This document shows, one piece after another, positions 27,485 to 34,537 of a stretch of DNA of 40,355 bases; position 1 is the first letter of the stretch; each line of letters starts with the position of its first letter. The stretch spans positions 1 to 40,355 of the forward strand of contig NZ_JABIOQ010000015.1 of NCBI RefSeq assembly GCF_018698455.1. Direction: 5' to 3'. Both the position numbers and the translations under genes were made by a program. This stretch comes from Sulfurimonas sp. (GTDB taxonomy: Bacteria > Campylobacterota > Campylobacteria > Campylobacterales > Sulfurimonadaceae). The notes under the pieces were generated by a model. That model saw nothing but the letters and a program-made list of their open reading frames with translations. It was not told where the DNA came from and did no database searches.

Positions 27485-28294
27485 ATGAAGATAGCATTTA
27501 TAGGAGATGTAGTAGGGAAACCTGGGCGTGATATGTTAGAAAAACACCTCAAAACTATTAGAGATGAGCAAAGTCTAGATTTTGTAATAGTCAACTATGA
27601 AAATGCTTCTCATGGTTTTGGACTCACACAGAAGAACTGTAATGAACTTTTCTCTTATGGCATTGATGTTATGACTGGAGGAAATCACTCATGGGATAAA
27701 AAAGACATTATTCCTCTCTTTGATACACATGAAATTCTTCGTCCTCACAACTACCCAGAGGAAGTCTCTGGAACTGGCTGTAAGGTTTATGAAGTTGCAG
27801 GAGAAAAACTTGGGCTACTTAACCTTATGGGACATTTTAGTATGCCCCAATCAGATAATGCTTTTCGTTGCGCGAAGTTAACTGTGAAAGAGCTAAAAGA
27901 GCAGGGTGTCCAAAATATATTTATAGATTTTCATGCTGAGGCTACGAGTGAAAAACGCGGGATGATGATGTTACTTCAAGGCCAAGTCAGTGGTATTATA
28001 GGAACGCATACCCATGTGAGTACAGATGATTTTCAGATTGCTAAAGGTACTGCATATTTAACAGATATTGGACTGACAGGTTGTCGTGATAATGTTATTG
28101 GTATGGATGAAAAGGTACCGCTAAAGATGTTTTTAACTGGAATGAAAGGGCATTTTGACATACCTAAGAAGTGCAAAAAGATACTTCAAATAGCAATAAT
28201 GGATCTCAAAAATGGTAAATGCGAAAGTGCTTATAAGTTAAAGTATTTTTGTAATGGAAATATTTTGAAAAGTGATGCTTGGGTAGAAGACTAA
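27485..28294 (+). CDS. YmdB-family metallophosphoesterase
   Basis: A 269-residue calcineurin-like phosphoesterase of the YmdB type (2',3'-cyclic nucleotide phosphodiesterase in Bacillus). Metal-binding motifs are IGDVVGKPGR (Asp8 region), NYENASHG, GGNHSWD, DFHAEATSEK and GTHTHV. The first ATG directly follows the mfd stop codon. The physiological substrate in this phylum is not known. Its stop overlaps that of the convergent hypothetical gene by four bases. It is the last gene of the conserved core in this window. Confidence 0.92.
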   Translation: MKIAFIGDVVGKPGRDMLEKHLKTIRDEQSLDFVIVNYENASHGFGLTQKNCNELFSYGIDVMTGGNHSWDKKDIIPLFDTHEILRPHNYPEEVSGTGCKVYEVAGEKLGLLNLMGHFSMPQSDNAFRCAKLTVKELKEQGVQNIFIDFHAEATSEKRGMMMLLQGQVSGIIGTHTHVSTDDFQIAKGTAYLTDIGLTGCRDNVIGMDEKVPLKMFLTGMKGHFDIPKKCKKILQIAIMDLKNGKCESAYKLKYFCNGNILKSDAWVED

Positions 28295-28755
28295 GCGGCA
28301 GTTATACGATAGTAGTTGTCGTTTGCTATATATGCATTTACCATAGTGCTTCTTATTACACTTTCTTTTGCATCTTGTGCCTCTATAGGCATTTTTTGAT
28401 CTATTTTTGGAGTCTGATTTATAGTCTGCTTTGGCTTGACTAGAAGTGAAAACATTTTGGAATTGTCACCATAGGCAACCTGTGCATTTTTTAGTAAACT
28501 TACTTTTTTAAACTTCATGCTAGCAGCTTGTTTTGTAATGTCATTGTCTTCTAGTTGTTGCTTATTGTTAAGTGCCTTGTAATTAGAAATATAGTCAATA
28601 GGAAGTTTTTTACCAAGAATAACATGTTGATTGAAAGTAGGAGTTGCTTTTATCTCAAATTTTGAACTTGGTTTATTTACACTCTCATCTTTTTCTTTTT
28701 GGGCTTTATTAGTCGTACTAGTATCGATATATGTGTTATATGATGATACAAACAT
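28291..28755 (-). CDS. Hypothetical protein
   Basis: A 154-residue protein I do not recognise. It begins MFVSSYNTYIDTSTTNK and ends TMVNAYIANDNYYRITAA; the middle is polar and Lys/Gln-rich with few predicted structured cores. No signal peptide, membrane segment or metal motif is seen. It has a good SD (AAGGAAGT, 10 bases before ATG) and A+T-rich promoter-like sequence upstream, with a TATAAT at 28773-28778 on the minus strand. It converges on the YmdB gene. The Asn/Tyr-rich ends recall unstructured regions of secreted or filament-associated proteins, but this is only an impression. Confidence 0.7.
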   Translation of the reverse strand: MFVSSYNTYIDTSTTNKAQKEKDESVNKPSSKFEIKATPTFNQHVILGKKLPIDYISNYKALNNKQQLEDNDITKQAASMKFKKVSLLKNAQVAYGDNSKMFSLLVKPKQTINQTPKIDQKMPIEAQDAKESVIRSTMVNAYIANDNYYRITAA

Positions 28756-28933
28756 AGTACTTCCTTTTATTTATTATAACTATATTATAAATCATTAATA
28801 CTTTAAGGTTTATAAAAAATTAACTAGAGTGTCATAAAGATTAGGTAAATCCGATGAAAAATAAAACGAATCTTAATCATACAAGAATACTTGGATAGAA
28901 ACTTGCTTATGCTCCTTAAACAAGGAGTATATC

Positions 28934-29002
28934 ATGAAACATACCAAAACTACAGAACTTATTAAAAATTACACCCCTGTGAATGAATCTCCATTTTTAT
29001 GA
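28934..29002 (+). CDS. Very short ORF with strong SD, possible gene remnant
   Basis: Twenty-two codons (starting MKHTKTTELIKN, ending NESPFL) after AAGGAG at 28923-28928. It may be the stump of a gene truncated by the rearrangement that left the broken transposase downstream, or a leader peptide. The flanking bases 28756-28933 and 29009-29047 hold no other gene. Confidence 0.25.
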   Translation: MKHTKTTELIKNYTPVNESPFL

Positions 29003-29008
29003 TATAAT
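29003..29008 (+). promoter_or_regulatory. -10-like box before the transposase remnant
   Basis: TATAAT at 45 bases before the former start codon of the Y1 transposase, with AAGG (29037-29040) as SD. Confidence 0.35.
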
Positions 29009-29047
29009 TTTTAACTATCGACATAACAAAAGAAATAAGGATTTTTA

Positions 29048-29408
29048 ATACCTACAAGATTAAAAGTAGATATTGCTGGTTATCAATCGTGGTGTAAATC
29101 GTTGTAATATTTTCAACTCAGATGTTGATAAAGATATGTTCTTACAGATTTTAAATAAAAGTGCTACTTTAAATAAAGTCATTATACATGATTACTGTTT
29201 GATGGATAATCATTATCATCTGCTTATAGAGACTACAAAAGAGAATTTACCTGTACTCATGCGTACTATAAATGCTAACTATGCAAAATATTTTAATAAG
29301 AAATCTAAACGCAGTGGACATCTTTGGCAAGATAGATACAAGTCTAAATATATCACTTCTGAGGATTATCTATATAGACAGTGGCAAAAAATAATCCGCT
29401 TGCATTAG
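29048..29408 (+). pseudogene. Broken REP-associated (Y1) tyrosine transposase
   Basis: The reading frame MLVINRGVNRCNIFNSD…DNHYHLLIET…SGHLWQDRYKSKYITSEDYLY is a Y1/TnpA-REP transposase with its His-x-His metal motif (HYH). The family's first residues are in another frame upstream: codons from 29048 read (I)PTRLKVDIAGY, so the former start codon is now ATA at the right distance from AAGG. Comparison with the usual AGYYHVINRG shows that about 11 bases are missing near 29080, which breaks the frame. Homology stops at about 29374, where only the first ~110 of the usual 150 or more residues are present, and the sequence runs into the next gene. Three lesions make this a pseudogene. Confidence 0.8.
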
Positions 29409-30067
29409 AAGAACTTTTAATCGCTTACTCAAATTATCTTTCTAATCCTAAGTTAGAAAAGCAGTTGTCACAAATAGTTTCACAAATTAAAGACCCAAAG
29501 GTTGAAAACTTTGCACAAGATCTTGCAACCTCAGAAGATAGACAACAAAACATTATAGGATTTGATTTATTAGGTGAATTGCAAATTCCTAATGAGAAGA
29601 CACTTCAGATTTCAACAGAGGCTTTATCACAATTTAGTGGGGATAAAGAACTTACACTTTCAGCACTTCATGCAATGCCACACCTTAATCTTCCTCAATC
29701 CAAAAATAATGAGATTGTTATGCTGTTAAGTGAACTTAGTATTAGCCAGGATGAGGCTGTTCGTTCTGAAAGTATTATCACACTAGGTCAATGGGCTAAA
29801 TCAGAGTTAGAAATTAGTGCAGTTGTGGATGCACTAAGCAGTAGTACTAATGATGATAGAATAAGTGCCGCCATAGCACTTGAACAAAGTCATGTTGTTG
29901 GAAATAGTTTAAAAACTGTACTTTTAGAAAAACTTGAGGATACAGCAGAATTATGGGAAGTTCGAGCAATGAGTGCAAATTCTTTAGAAAGGTTTGATTT
30001 AAATAATAATGAGTTTAGTATATTAGAGAATTTTAGGAAAAATCAAGTTGGTGGTGTGAAAAATTAA
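29381..30067 (+). CDS. HEAT-repeat-like protein, probably truncated at the N-terminus
   Basis: A 228-residue all-helical protein whose repeated units (for example ISTEALSQFSGDKELTLSALHAM, RSESIITLGQWAKSELEISAVVDAL, RISAAIALEQSHV) look like HEAT repeats, generally used for protein binding. The only start is GTG 29381, inside the last codons of the broken transposase and without an SD. A stop codon lies just upstream in frame. This suggests the 5' part was lost when the transposase 3' end was also deleted. It is probably a pseudogene or a poorly expressed fragment. No specific role can be given. Confidence 0.5.
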   Translation: MAKNNPLALEELLIAYSNYLSNPKLEKQLSQIVSQIKDPKVENFAQDLATSEDRQQNIIGFDLLGELQIPNEKTLQISTEALSQFSGDKELTLSALHAMPHLNLPQSKNNEIVMLLSELSISQDEAVRSESIITLGQWAKSELEISAVVDALSSSTNDDRISAAIALEQSHVVGNSLKTVLLEKLEDTAELWEVRAMSANSLERFDLNNNEFSILENFRKNQVGGVKN

Positions 30068-30161
30068 TTGTAAGGTTTTTGAGGTGGTGGCCAATCTCTC
30101 TACCACACTAAATCCACTTTGTGCCTATAAATAGGTGTTTCTTCGTTTCTTGAAAATTCAA

Positions 30162-30183
30162 GGGTAACAAAGAGGGTAACAAA
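30162..30183 (+). repeat. Tandem GGGTAACAAA direct repeats
   Basis: GGGTAACAAA occurs at 30162-30171 and again at 30174-30183, 12 bases apart. Such short spaced repeats are seen at recombinase arm sites, but no integrase gene is present here. Confidence 0.5.
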
Positions 30184-30333
30184 AGAACAAAGTACCCCAA
30201 CCAGTTTTGGATGAAATAACTTGTAGAATTGTACGTCATTTTTCTTAAAATTAAATTATATACTAATTTCCACAACCTTTCATTGAGATTACTTTTTAGG
30301 TAAAAACTACAAAAAACCAGGTATATACTATGT

Positions 30334-30354
30334 AGAGATATATAGCATATCTCT
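30334..30354. repeat. 8-bp inverted repeat
   Basis: AGAGATAT and ATATCTCT flank the loop ATAGC. It lies 12 bases before the larger inverted repeat. Confidence 0.45.
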
Positions 30355-30366
30355 CAAATCCTCTCA

Positions 30367-30415
30367 CTACACACAACAATCATAAAACTTTCTACTTTAC
30401 AATTATTGTGTGTAG
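30367..30415. repeat. Long inverted repeat (14-bp arms, 21-base loop)
   Basis: CTACACACAACAAT (30367-30380) and ATTATTGTGTGTAG (30402-30415) pair over 14 positions with one C-A mismatch. The loop is pyrimidine-rich (ACTTTCTACTTTAC). It is not followed by a T-run, so terminator is unlikely. A binding site, origin-type or transfer-type element of the mobile module is possible. Confidence 0.6.
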
Positions 30416-30526
30416 CATAAAGGTGTACTCTATGTACTACTACCTCTTAAAGTATCTGAAGATACAAGTTCCAAATAAACCAGCAAATAATCCAAATTAC
30501 TATCCATTTCTTACAGGAGCATAATC

Positions 30527-30610
30527 ATGCCATTGAAAGAAATAGCAAAAATATTTGTAGTGCTTATTGTAATAGTTGCCGAGATAATCGGTCAATCATC
30601 TAAAAAATAA
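30527..30610 (+). CDS. 27-residue hydrophobic small protein
   Basis: ATG 30527 follows AGGAG at 30515-30519, encodes KEIAKIFVVLIVIVAEIIG as a single membrane helix and ends in Ser-Ser-Lys-Lys. Its stop overlaps the SD of the DUF932 gene, so it is the first gene of that operon. The function is unknown; a regulator, toxin-like peptide or translational coupler are options. Confidence 0.5.
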   Translation: MPLKEIAKIFVVLIVIVAEIIGQSSKK

Positions 30611-30622
30611 GGAGACAAAACT

Positions 30623-31432
30623 ATGTCTATATTACCATTAAACGAAACTCAACTAAAAACTCAAGCCCCTGCACTCTTCACAGAGGAACCACACTACGAT
30701 GTTAGTGATAAATATCACTTCGTCTCAACTATAGATGTTATTAATGAAATAACGTCTCTTAACTGGTATCCAGTCTCAGTAGAGCAATCATCAGTCAAAG
30801 ATGAAGATAAAGAGGGATACCAAAGACACCTCGTTCGCTTTCGTCACTTTGATGACCTACTTAATCCACAAGAAAATGCAGTTGAATTATTATTGTTCAA
30901 TAGCCATGATAGAAGTACAGCATTTTCCATAAGTGCTGGAATCTACCGCTTTGTCTGTTGTAATGGACTTGTTATTGCAGAAAGTGTATTTGAATCTTAC
31001 AAGATAAAGCATATAGGAGACAGATATAACGACATACAAACTGCGATAGACAAGATAACTTCTTTCAAGCCACAACTTCAGCAGAAAATAAATAGCTTTG
31101 AGTCTATTACACTCTCTCAACAAGAAAAAGAATCGTTTGCTCGTTCTTCAATTCCACTTAGATTTGAAAAGCATCTGCAAATAGACTTCAAAGACTTACT
31201 TGTTCCACACAGAGATGAAGATAATAAAGATGATCTCTACACAACACTCAATGTGATCCAAGAGAATTTACTTCGTGGAAATATATCTGGAGTTAACAAT
31301 ATAACAGGTCGTAGGTTTACCTCTCGTGAGATTACTTCCATCAGTAAAGACATAGACGTGAACCAAGGAATTTGGGATATTTCGGAGCGTATAGCTTTAA
31401 TAAAACAGCCTAGAATGGCATTAGCAGCATAA
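30623..31432 (+). CDS. DUF932-like protein of plasmids and phages
   Basis: A 269-residue protein with the family hallmarks VRFRHFDD, VELLLFNSHDRSTAFSISAGIYRFVCCNGLVIAE (in the central third) and a helical C-terminal half. DUF932/DUF945 proteins are common on plasmids, phages and integrative elements; their biochemical role is not settled. The start ATG 30623 follows AAGGAG. It is followed by the Gp157-like and RAD52-like genes with 11-base gaps, which implies one operon devoted to mobile-element DNA metabolism. Confidence 0.75.
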   Translation: MSILPLNETQLKTQAPALFTEEPHYDVSDKYHFVSTIDVINEITSLNWYPVSVEQSSVKDEDKEGYQRHLVRFRHFDDLLNPQENAVELLLFNSHDRSTAFSISAGIYRFVCCNGLVIAESVFESYKIKHIGDRYNDIQTAIDKITSFKPQLQQKINSFESITLSQQEKESFARSSIPLRFEKHLQIDFKDLLVPHRDEDNKDDLYTTLNVIQENLLRGNISGVNNITGRRFTSREITSISKDIDVNQGIWDISERIALIKQPRMALAA

Positions 31433-31443
31433 GGAAAAATAAA

Positions 31444-32034
31444 ATGAAAATGACAAACTATAGATTACAAACAGAGATAGAACACTTAACACCACTAAGC
31501 CAAAAAGATTGGTTTAAAAACTATGTAAAAGAGGTACTTGAAAGCGATAAACCATACCATGTAAAAGCAGACTACATAGGATTATCGTTCCAGGAACTAC
31601 AAAACAAGATTGATTATCTATCATCAGATATTAAAGAGCTACAGGCTCTTAAAAGGACTCTCACACAATCAAAAACTTTAGCACAAGAAGTTACAGCTGC
31701 TATTCTTCTAGATTATGGAATTGACCGCTTAGATGGAACATCAATATCTAGTATAACAATCCAAGCACATAAAACTAAGCTCAAAGAAACATTCAAAATT
31801 ATAAATGCAGAAGCACTTATTAAACTAGGGTTTTACACAGTAACTGTGGATGAACAAGCAGTCAAAGATGCAATGCTCACAGTTGAAGGTATGGATGAAA
31901 TAGATGAGTTTGTAGAGGTTGGTGTAACAAGTGAAGAAGTCCCAGCAAAAATTAAAGTAAACGCCAGAAGATCTAGCCAAAACAACCAAGCTACAGAACT
32001 ACTGAATTTAGTAGATTCTCAAGAAGCAGCATAA
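31444..32034 (+). CDS. Gp157-like phage protein
   Basis: A 196-residue protein. Residues ~45-85 are a coiled-coil-like helix (LQNKIDYLSSDIKELQALKRTL), followed by a short beta-rich part (LDGTSISSITIQAHK) and VDEQAVKDAM. This order, long helix then SSITI-type strand then a motif with Asp-Glu-Gln-Ala-x-Lys-x-Ala, resembles siphovirus Gp157/host-nuclease-inhibitor-like proteins that accompany single-strand annealing proteins. The match is by pattern, not alignment. It lies directly before the RAD52-like gene, 11 bases away. Confidence 0.55.
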   Translation: MKMTNYRLQTEIEHLTPLSQKDWFKNYVKEVLESDKPYHVKADYIGLSFQELQNKIDYLSSDIKELQALKRTLTQSKTLAQEVTAAILLDYGIDRLDGTSISSITIQAHKTKLKETFKIINAEALIKLGFYTVTVDEQAVKDAMLTVEGMDEIDEFVEVGVTSEEVPAKIKVNARRSSQNNQATELLNLVDSQEAA

Positions 32035-32045
32035 GGAGCAACAGA

Positions 32046-32780
32046 ATGTTCAACGATAAACAAACACAAGTTCTAGCCTATGAGCTAGACAGTAGTAGAA
32101 TAAAGAGTCGCTCAAAAGGTAATATTTCACTCTCTTACTTAGAGGGCTTCGATATTATTGAAACAGCCAATAAAATATTCGGTCATGGTAATTGGGGTTA
32201 TTCTATATCATCATTACAGTCAGTATCTCAAGAGCAGAACCAAAACCAAAATAATGTTATCTGCTACAAAGCAGTTATTAACGTAGTGGTTCATGATCTG
32301 CAACACTCTAAGCATGTAAGCAGAGAGGATGTGGGGTTTGGTACAGGTATTGCAAAAACCCTAGCAGATGCACATGAAGGTGGAGCTAAAGAAGCAGTTA
32401 CGGATGCTATCAAACGCACACTTAGAAGCTTCGGAAATCAGTTTGGTAATTCTCTATATGATAAGAGCCGTCAACATCAAAATCAGCAACAGACATATCA
32501 ACAACCTGTACAGTTACAACAGCAATCACAGCAACAGAAGCATTACCAACAGCCACAAACTCAGCAAGTGGAAAGTAATCAAGGGGCCTATTCATTGCAA
32601 GAATATACATCTATACTAAACCTAGGGTTACAGATTCTTGAGCAAGGAGAGAACATAGTGATTATTGGAGATAAAAATACTATATTCAATTCCAAAGATA
32701 TTATTAAGGCGTGTTCTTTCAGGTGGAGTAATGAAAATCGACAATGGTATAAACAAAAATATCAGCAACAGGCTGCATAA
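32046..32780 (+). CDS. RAD52-like single-strand annealing protein with a C-terminal extra domain
   Basis: A 244-residue protein. Residues ~1-140 match the RAD52/22 annealing core: LSYLEGFDIIETANKIFGHGNWGYSI, EDVGFGTGIA, and HEGGAKEAVTDAIKRTLRSFGNQFG. Such phage proteins anneal complementary single strands in recombination. Residues ~147-185 are a Gln-rich linker. The last ~55 residues (…IFNSKDIIKACSFRWSNENRQWYK) look like a small separate domain with the CSFRW…QWY pattern found in some phage and plasmid proteins. SD AAGGAG precedes ATG 32046. No exonuclease or SSB gene is adjacent. Confidence 0.88.
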   Translation: MFNDKQTQVLAYELDSSRIKSRSKGNISLSYLEGFDIIETANKIFGHGNWGYSISSLQSVSQEQNQNQNNVICYKAVINVVVHDLQHSKHVSREDVGFGTGIAKTLADAHEGGAKEAVTDAIKRTLRSFGNQFGNSLYDKSRQHQNQQQTYQQPVQLQQQSQQQKHYQQPQTQQVESNQGAYSLQEYTSILNLGLQILEQGENIVIIGDKNTIFNSKDIIKACSFRWSNENRQWYKQKYQQQAA

Positions 32781-32781
32781 A

Positions 32782-33099
32782 ATGAGTAAGCTTATCCCAC
32801 AAACATTACTAAGCGATATTCCAGATTTATACGAGACAGAAGGATCATTAAATCCAATGTGTCACATTAAACTATTCACACCTAACAGTAACTGGACTTG
32901 GTACATCATCGAGTTCTCTAAAGCTGATGCTAAAACTTGCTACGGCTATGTACAAGGATTAGATTCTGAACTTGGGTACTTTACACTTGAAGAGCTGGAG
33001 TCTATACATGGTCCACTTGGATTAGCAATAGAACGAGATATGTTATTTGAAGCTACTTCATTTACAAAAATTAAGGAGGACGAATATGCGAATAGATGA
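32782..33099 (+). CDS. DUF2958-like protein
   Basis: A 105-residue protein starting SKLIPQTLLSDIPDLYETEG, with FTPNSNWTWYIIEFSKAD, CYGYVQGLDSELGYFTLEELE and GPLGLAIERD, which is the DUF2958 pattern of conjugative elements and plasmids. ATG 32782 begins one base after the RAD52-like stop; the open frame reaches back to 32665 within that gene, but the family N-terminus fits 32782. The function is unknown. Confidence 0.75.
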   Translation: MSKLIPQTLLSDIPDLYETEGSLNPMCHIKLFTPNSNWTWYIIEFSKADAKTCYGYVQGLDSELGYFTLEELESIHGPLGLAIERDMLFEATSFTKIKEDEYANR

Positions 33100-33178
33100 T
33101 ATGACTAAATCTAAAATAAGTGCATTTACTAAGTTGCTAGAAGGTAGTGCTGAAGATGCTGTTGGATTTGCACTATGA
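33086..33178 (+). CDS. 30-residue ORF with consensus SD
   Basis: ATG 33086 follows AAGGAGGA (33073-33080), the strongest SD in this module, and the peptide MRIDDMTKSKISAFTKLLEG… ends GFAL. It overlaps the DUF2958 gene by 14 bases. It is either a real small protein or the 5' stump of a longer gene cut by a rearrangement near 33178; no in-frame continuation was recognised. Confidence 0.4.
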   Translation: MRIDDMTKSKISAFTKLLEGSAEDAVGFAL

Positions 33179-33268
33179 GTGTTTTAGATCTCATCCTTTT
33201 TCTTATAACTCGATGTCTGCAATTCGTTGTATTTCTTTCCCGTTTCTTCTCTAGTCTTTTATCAAATT

Positions 33269-33289
33269 AGTCACTCTAATAGAGTGGCT
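33269..33289. terminator. Probable bidirectional terminator of the recombination module
   Basis: AGTCACTCT and AGAGTGGCT form a 9-bp stem with one G-U pair around the loop AAT. T-rich sequence follows on the plus strand, although the long T-run is 11 bases away. It separates the plus-strand operon from the minus-strand gene at 33325. Confidence 0.5.
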
Positions 33290-33324
33290 TTAAATACATT
33301 CTTTTTTTTAGCTTACATTTTGAC

Positions 33325-33783
33325 TTAACGAATACCATGCATTAAATTTTCTTGCCTTTGTATTTCATCATTCATTGGCTTTGCTTTAAAATATTCAACA
33401 GCCATCATACCAACAGCAATAGCAACGACAAGAGCTACCCCATACTTAGATTTAAATCCAAAAAAAGTTGGCATTTTATTATCAAAACCTTCTTCTACTT
33501 GCTTCTTAGTAGCACTTAATCTCAACAGTTCAAGCTTCGCAATATCTTCTGCTGATACTTTTGTTTTTTCATTAGGAACAATAGCCTCTCTAGTCTTAGC
33601 AACCTCTCTTAGCAGCTCATCAGCATCTCGAATAAGCTTCATTCTAGGGTTAGCTAACTGTGCGGTTCTCATTGCATCTCGTACTAACTTTTCTTCTTTC
33701 TCACTGAATGTAAATCTATTTAATACAGCATCTGCTGAACCATTCTTATAAAACTCTAGTTCTAATTTTTCTATTTCTGTCAT
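33325..33783 (-). CDS. Hypothetical protein with a C-terminal membrane helix
   Basis: A 152-residue protein: an acidic/basic helical N-terminal part (about 1-100), then one hydrophobic segment (about 115-132, YGVALVVAIAVGMMAVEYF) and a short polar tail. No family recognised. Topology suggests a cytoplasmic domain anchored by the tail helix. It stands alone between the recombination module and the small secreted-protein gene and could belong to the mobile element. Confidence 0.6.
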   Translation of the reverse strand: MTEIEKLELEFYKNGSADAVLNRFTFSEKEEKLVRDAMRTAQLANPRMKLIRDADELLREVAKTREAIVPNEKTKVSAEDIAKLELLRLSATKKQVEEGFDNKMPTFFGFKSKYGVALVVAIAVGMMAVEYFKAKPMNDEIQRQENLMHGIR

Positions 33784-33912
33784 GTTTTCATCTCTTCATT
33801 TTCAAATATTAAAATCATTAAATAATGTCTATGCCACCTTTAGTATGAAAATGGACTTACTGCAATTATATTGTTTTATTATAGCAAGACGACAGATATT
33901 TAAGTGTGTTTT

Positions 33913-34038
33913 TCACTGGTATAGATTTGATAGACATGTAGCCAGCTCTTTATTTAGAGAGGTGTATATTTTTGGATATGCTTGTAATGAAATCGCAAAA
34001 AAACTAATAACAATGAGTATGTAGATACTCTTTTTCAT
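33913..34038 (-). CDS. Small secreted or membrane peptide (41 residues)
   Basis: ATG 34038 follows AGGGGA at 8 bases and encodes MKKSIYILIVISFFAISLQA, a typical Sec signal peptide, then a ~21-residue mature part with one Cys. The open frame extends upstream to 34155, but those 39 residues do not look like part of a signal peptide and SD plus leader favour 34038. The function is unknown. Confidence 0.45.
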   Translation of the reverse strand: MKKSIYILIVISFFAISLQAYPKIYTSLNKELATCLSNLYQ

Positions 34039-34379
34039 GTTTCCCCTAATCTTCACAAGCTTTTTAACAATACTAGCAAGCCTTGTACCCTCTCTAATAA
34101 GCAATCGTTTTTTACTAGATGTTTGCCCACATGAGAGAACAGCACTTGGATGCAAAAGATAGACGGATGAGTGTCAACCACCCCCTAAATCTAAAACACC
34201 TAATCCATCAACTCAAAAGAACATCAGATAAATTCAACGATTCCTCAAAGCTTGTAAAAGTACCCACCTGCCCATATTTCACAACCTATTAGTTACTCTC
34301 AGGTTTCTTGCTTCATCCTTATACGTTATCTTATGTCTACCTTATACTCTTTATACTCTACTTACATAACAATTAGATG

Positions 34380-34447
34380 ATGTCGCAGCATGTACCATTG
34401 ACTTAATTAATCTTTTTTGAATGTCGCAGGGTGTACCATTCGCTTAA
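34380..34447. repeat. Pair of imperfect direct repeats, possible IS21-type end
   Basis: The 27 bases from 34380 recur from 34421 with 4 differences; the shared core is ATGTCGCAG, TGTACCATT, then CTTAA. Repeated TGT-starting motifs at one end followed by a transposase start are typical of IS21-family ends, so this may be a left terminus. No complete transposase remains. Confidence 0.45.
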
Positions 34448-34457
34448 AGGAATCTTT

Positions 34458-34511
34458 ATGAGCACGAACACTTTCAGACTAGTTCTTTGCAGATGTTCCT
34501 TGATCAATGAG
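34458..34511 (+). pseudogene. Possible 5' stump of an IS transposase
   Basis: Seventeen codons (MSTNTFRLVLCRCSFDQ) directly after the repeats and an AAAGGAA SD, closed by TGA. The beginning is in the place where IstA would start in an IS21-like element. It is too short to prove homology. Confidence 0.2.
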
Positions 34512-34537
34512 AAGTTGCACACCATAGCAACTCCATT

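Larger units (their letters stand above)
30068..30526. other. Repeat- and hairpin-rich non-coding region at the start of the mobile module
   Basis: About 460 bases with no gene I can support. It contains a 10-base direct repeat (30162-30183), an 8-bp hairpin (30334-30354), and a long inverted repeat (30367-30415), each listed separately. A short hairpin GTATC-TGAA-GATAC lies near 30452-30465. It separates the HEAT fragment from the recombination module and may hold its promoter, an attachment site or a replication/transfer site. Confidence 0.5.
34039..34537. other. Non-coding spacer with insertion-sequence debris downstream of brxL
   Basis: About 500 bases without a supportable gene apart from the open extension noted at 34155. 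The right part carries two imperfect 27-base direct repeats (34380-34447) and a broken 17-codon ORF (34458-34511). ATACTCT repeats twice near 34343-34360. The rest shows no structure I can name. Confidence 0.5.

Noticed and set aside
2409-28859. Exact 15-base repeat TTAGGTAAATCCGAT near 2409 and 28845
   Set aside because: A single 15-base match is expected about once in 40 kb of A+T-rich DNA, and no flanking similarity was seen.
30075-30110. tRNA fragment or attachment site in a tRNA gene
   Set aside because: A GTGGT/ACCAC hairpin and GGTAGAG on the minus strand look tRNA-like, but no cloverleaf, T-arm or CCA end can be built.
34039-34155. N-terminal extension of the small secreted peptide to 34155
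   Set aside because: It would place 39 basic residues before a perfect signal peptide; an SD sits directly before ATG 34038.
28756-34537. CRISPR array in the accessory zone
   Set aside because: No regularly spaced repeats with unique spacers are present; the only repeats are pairs.
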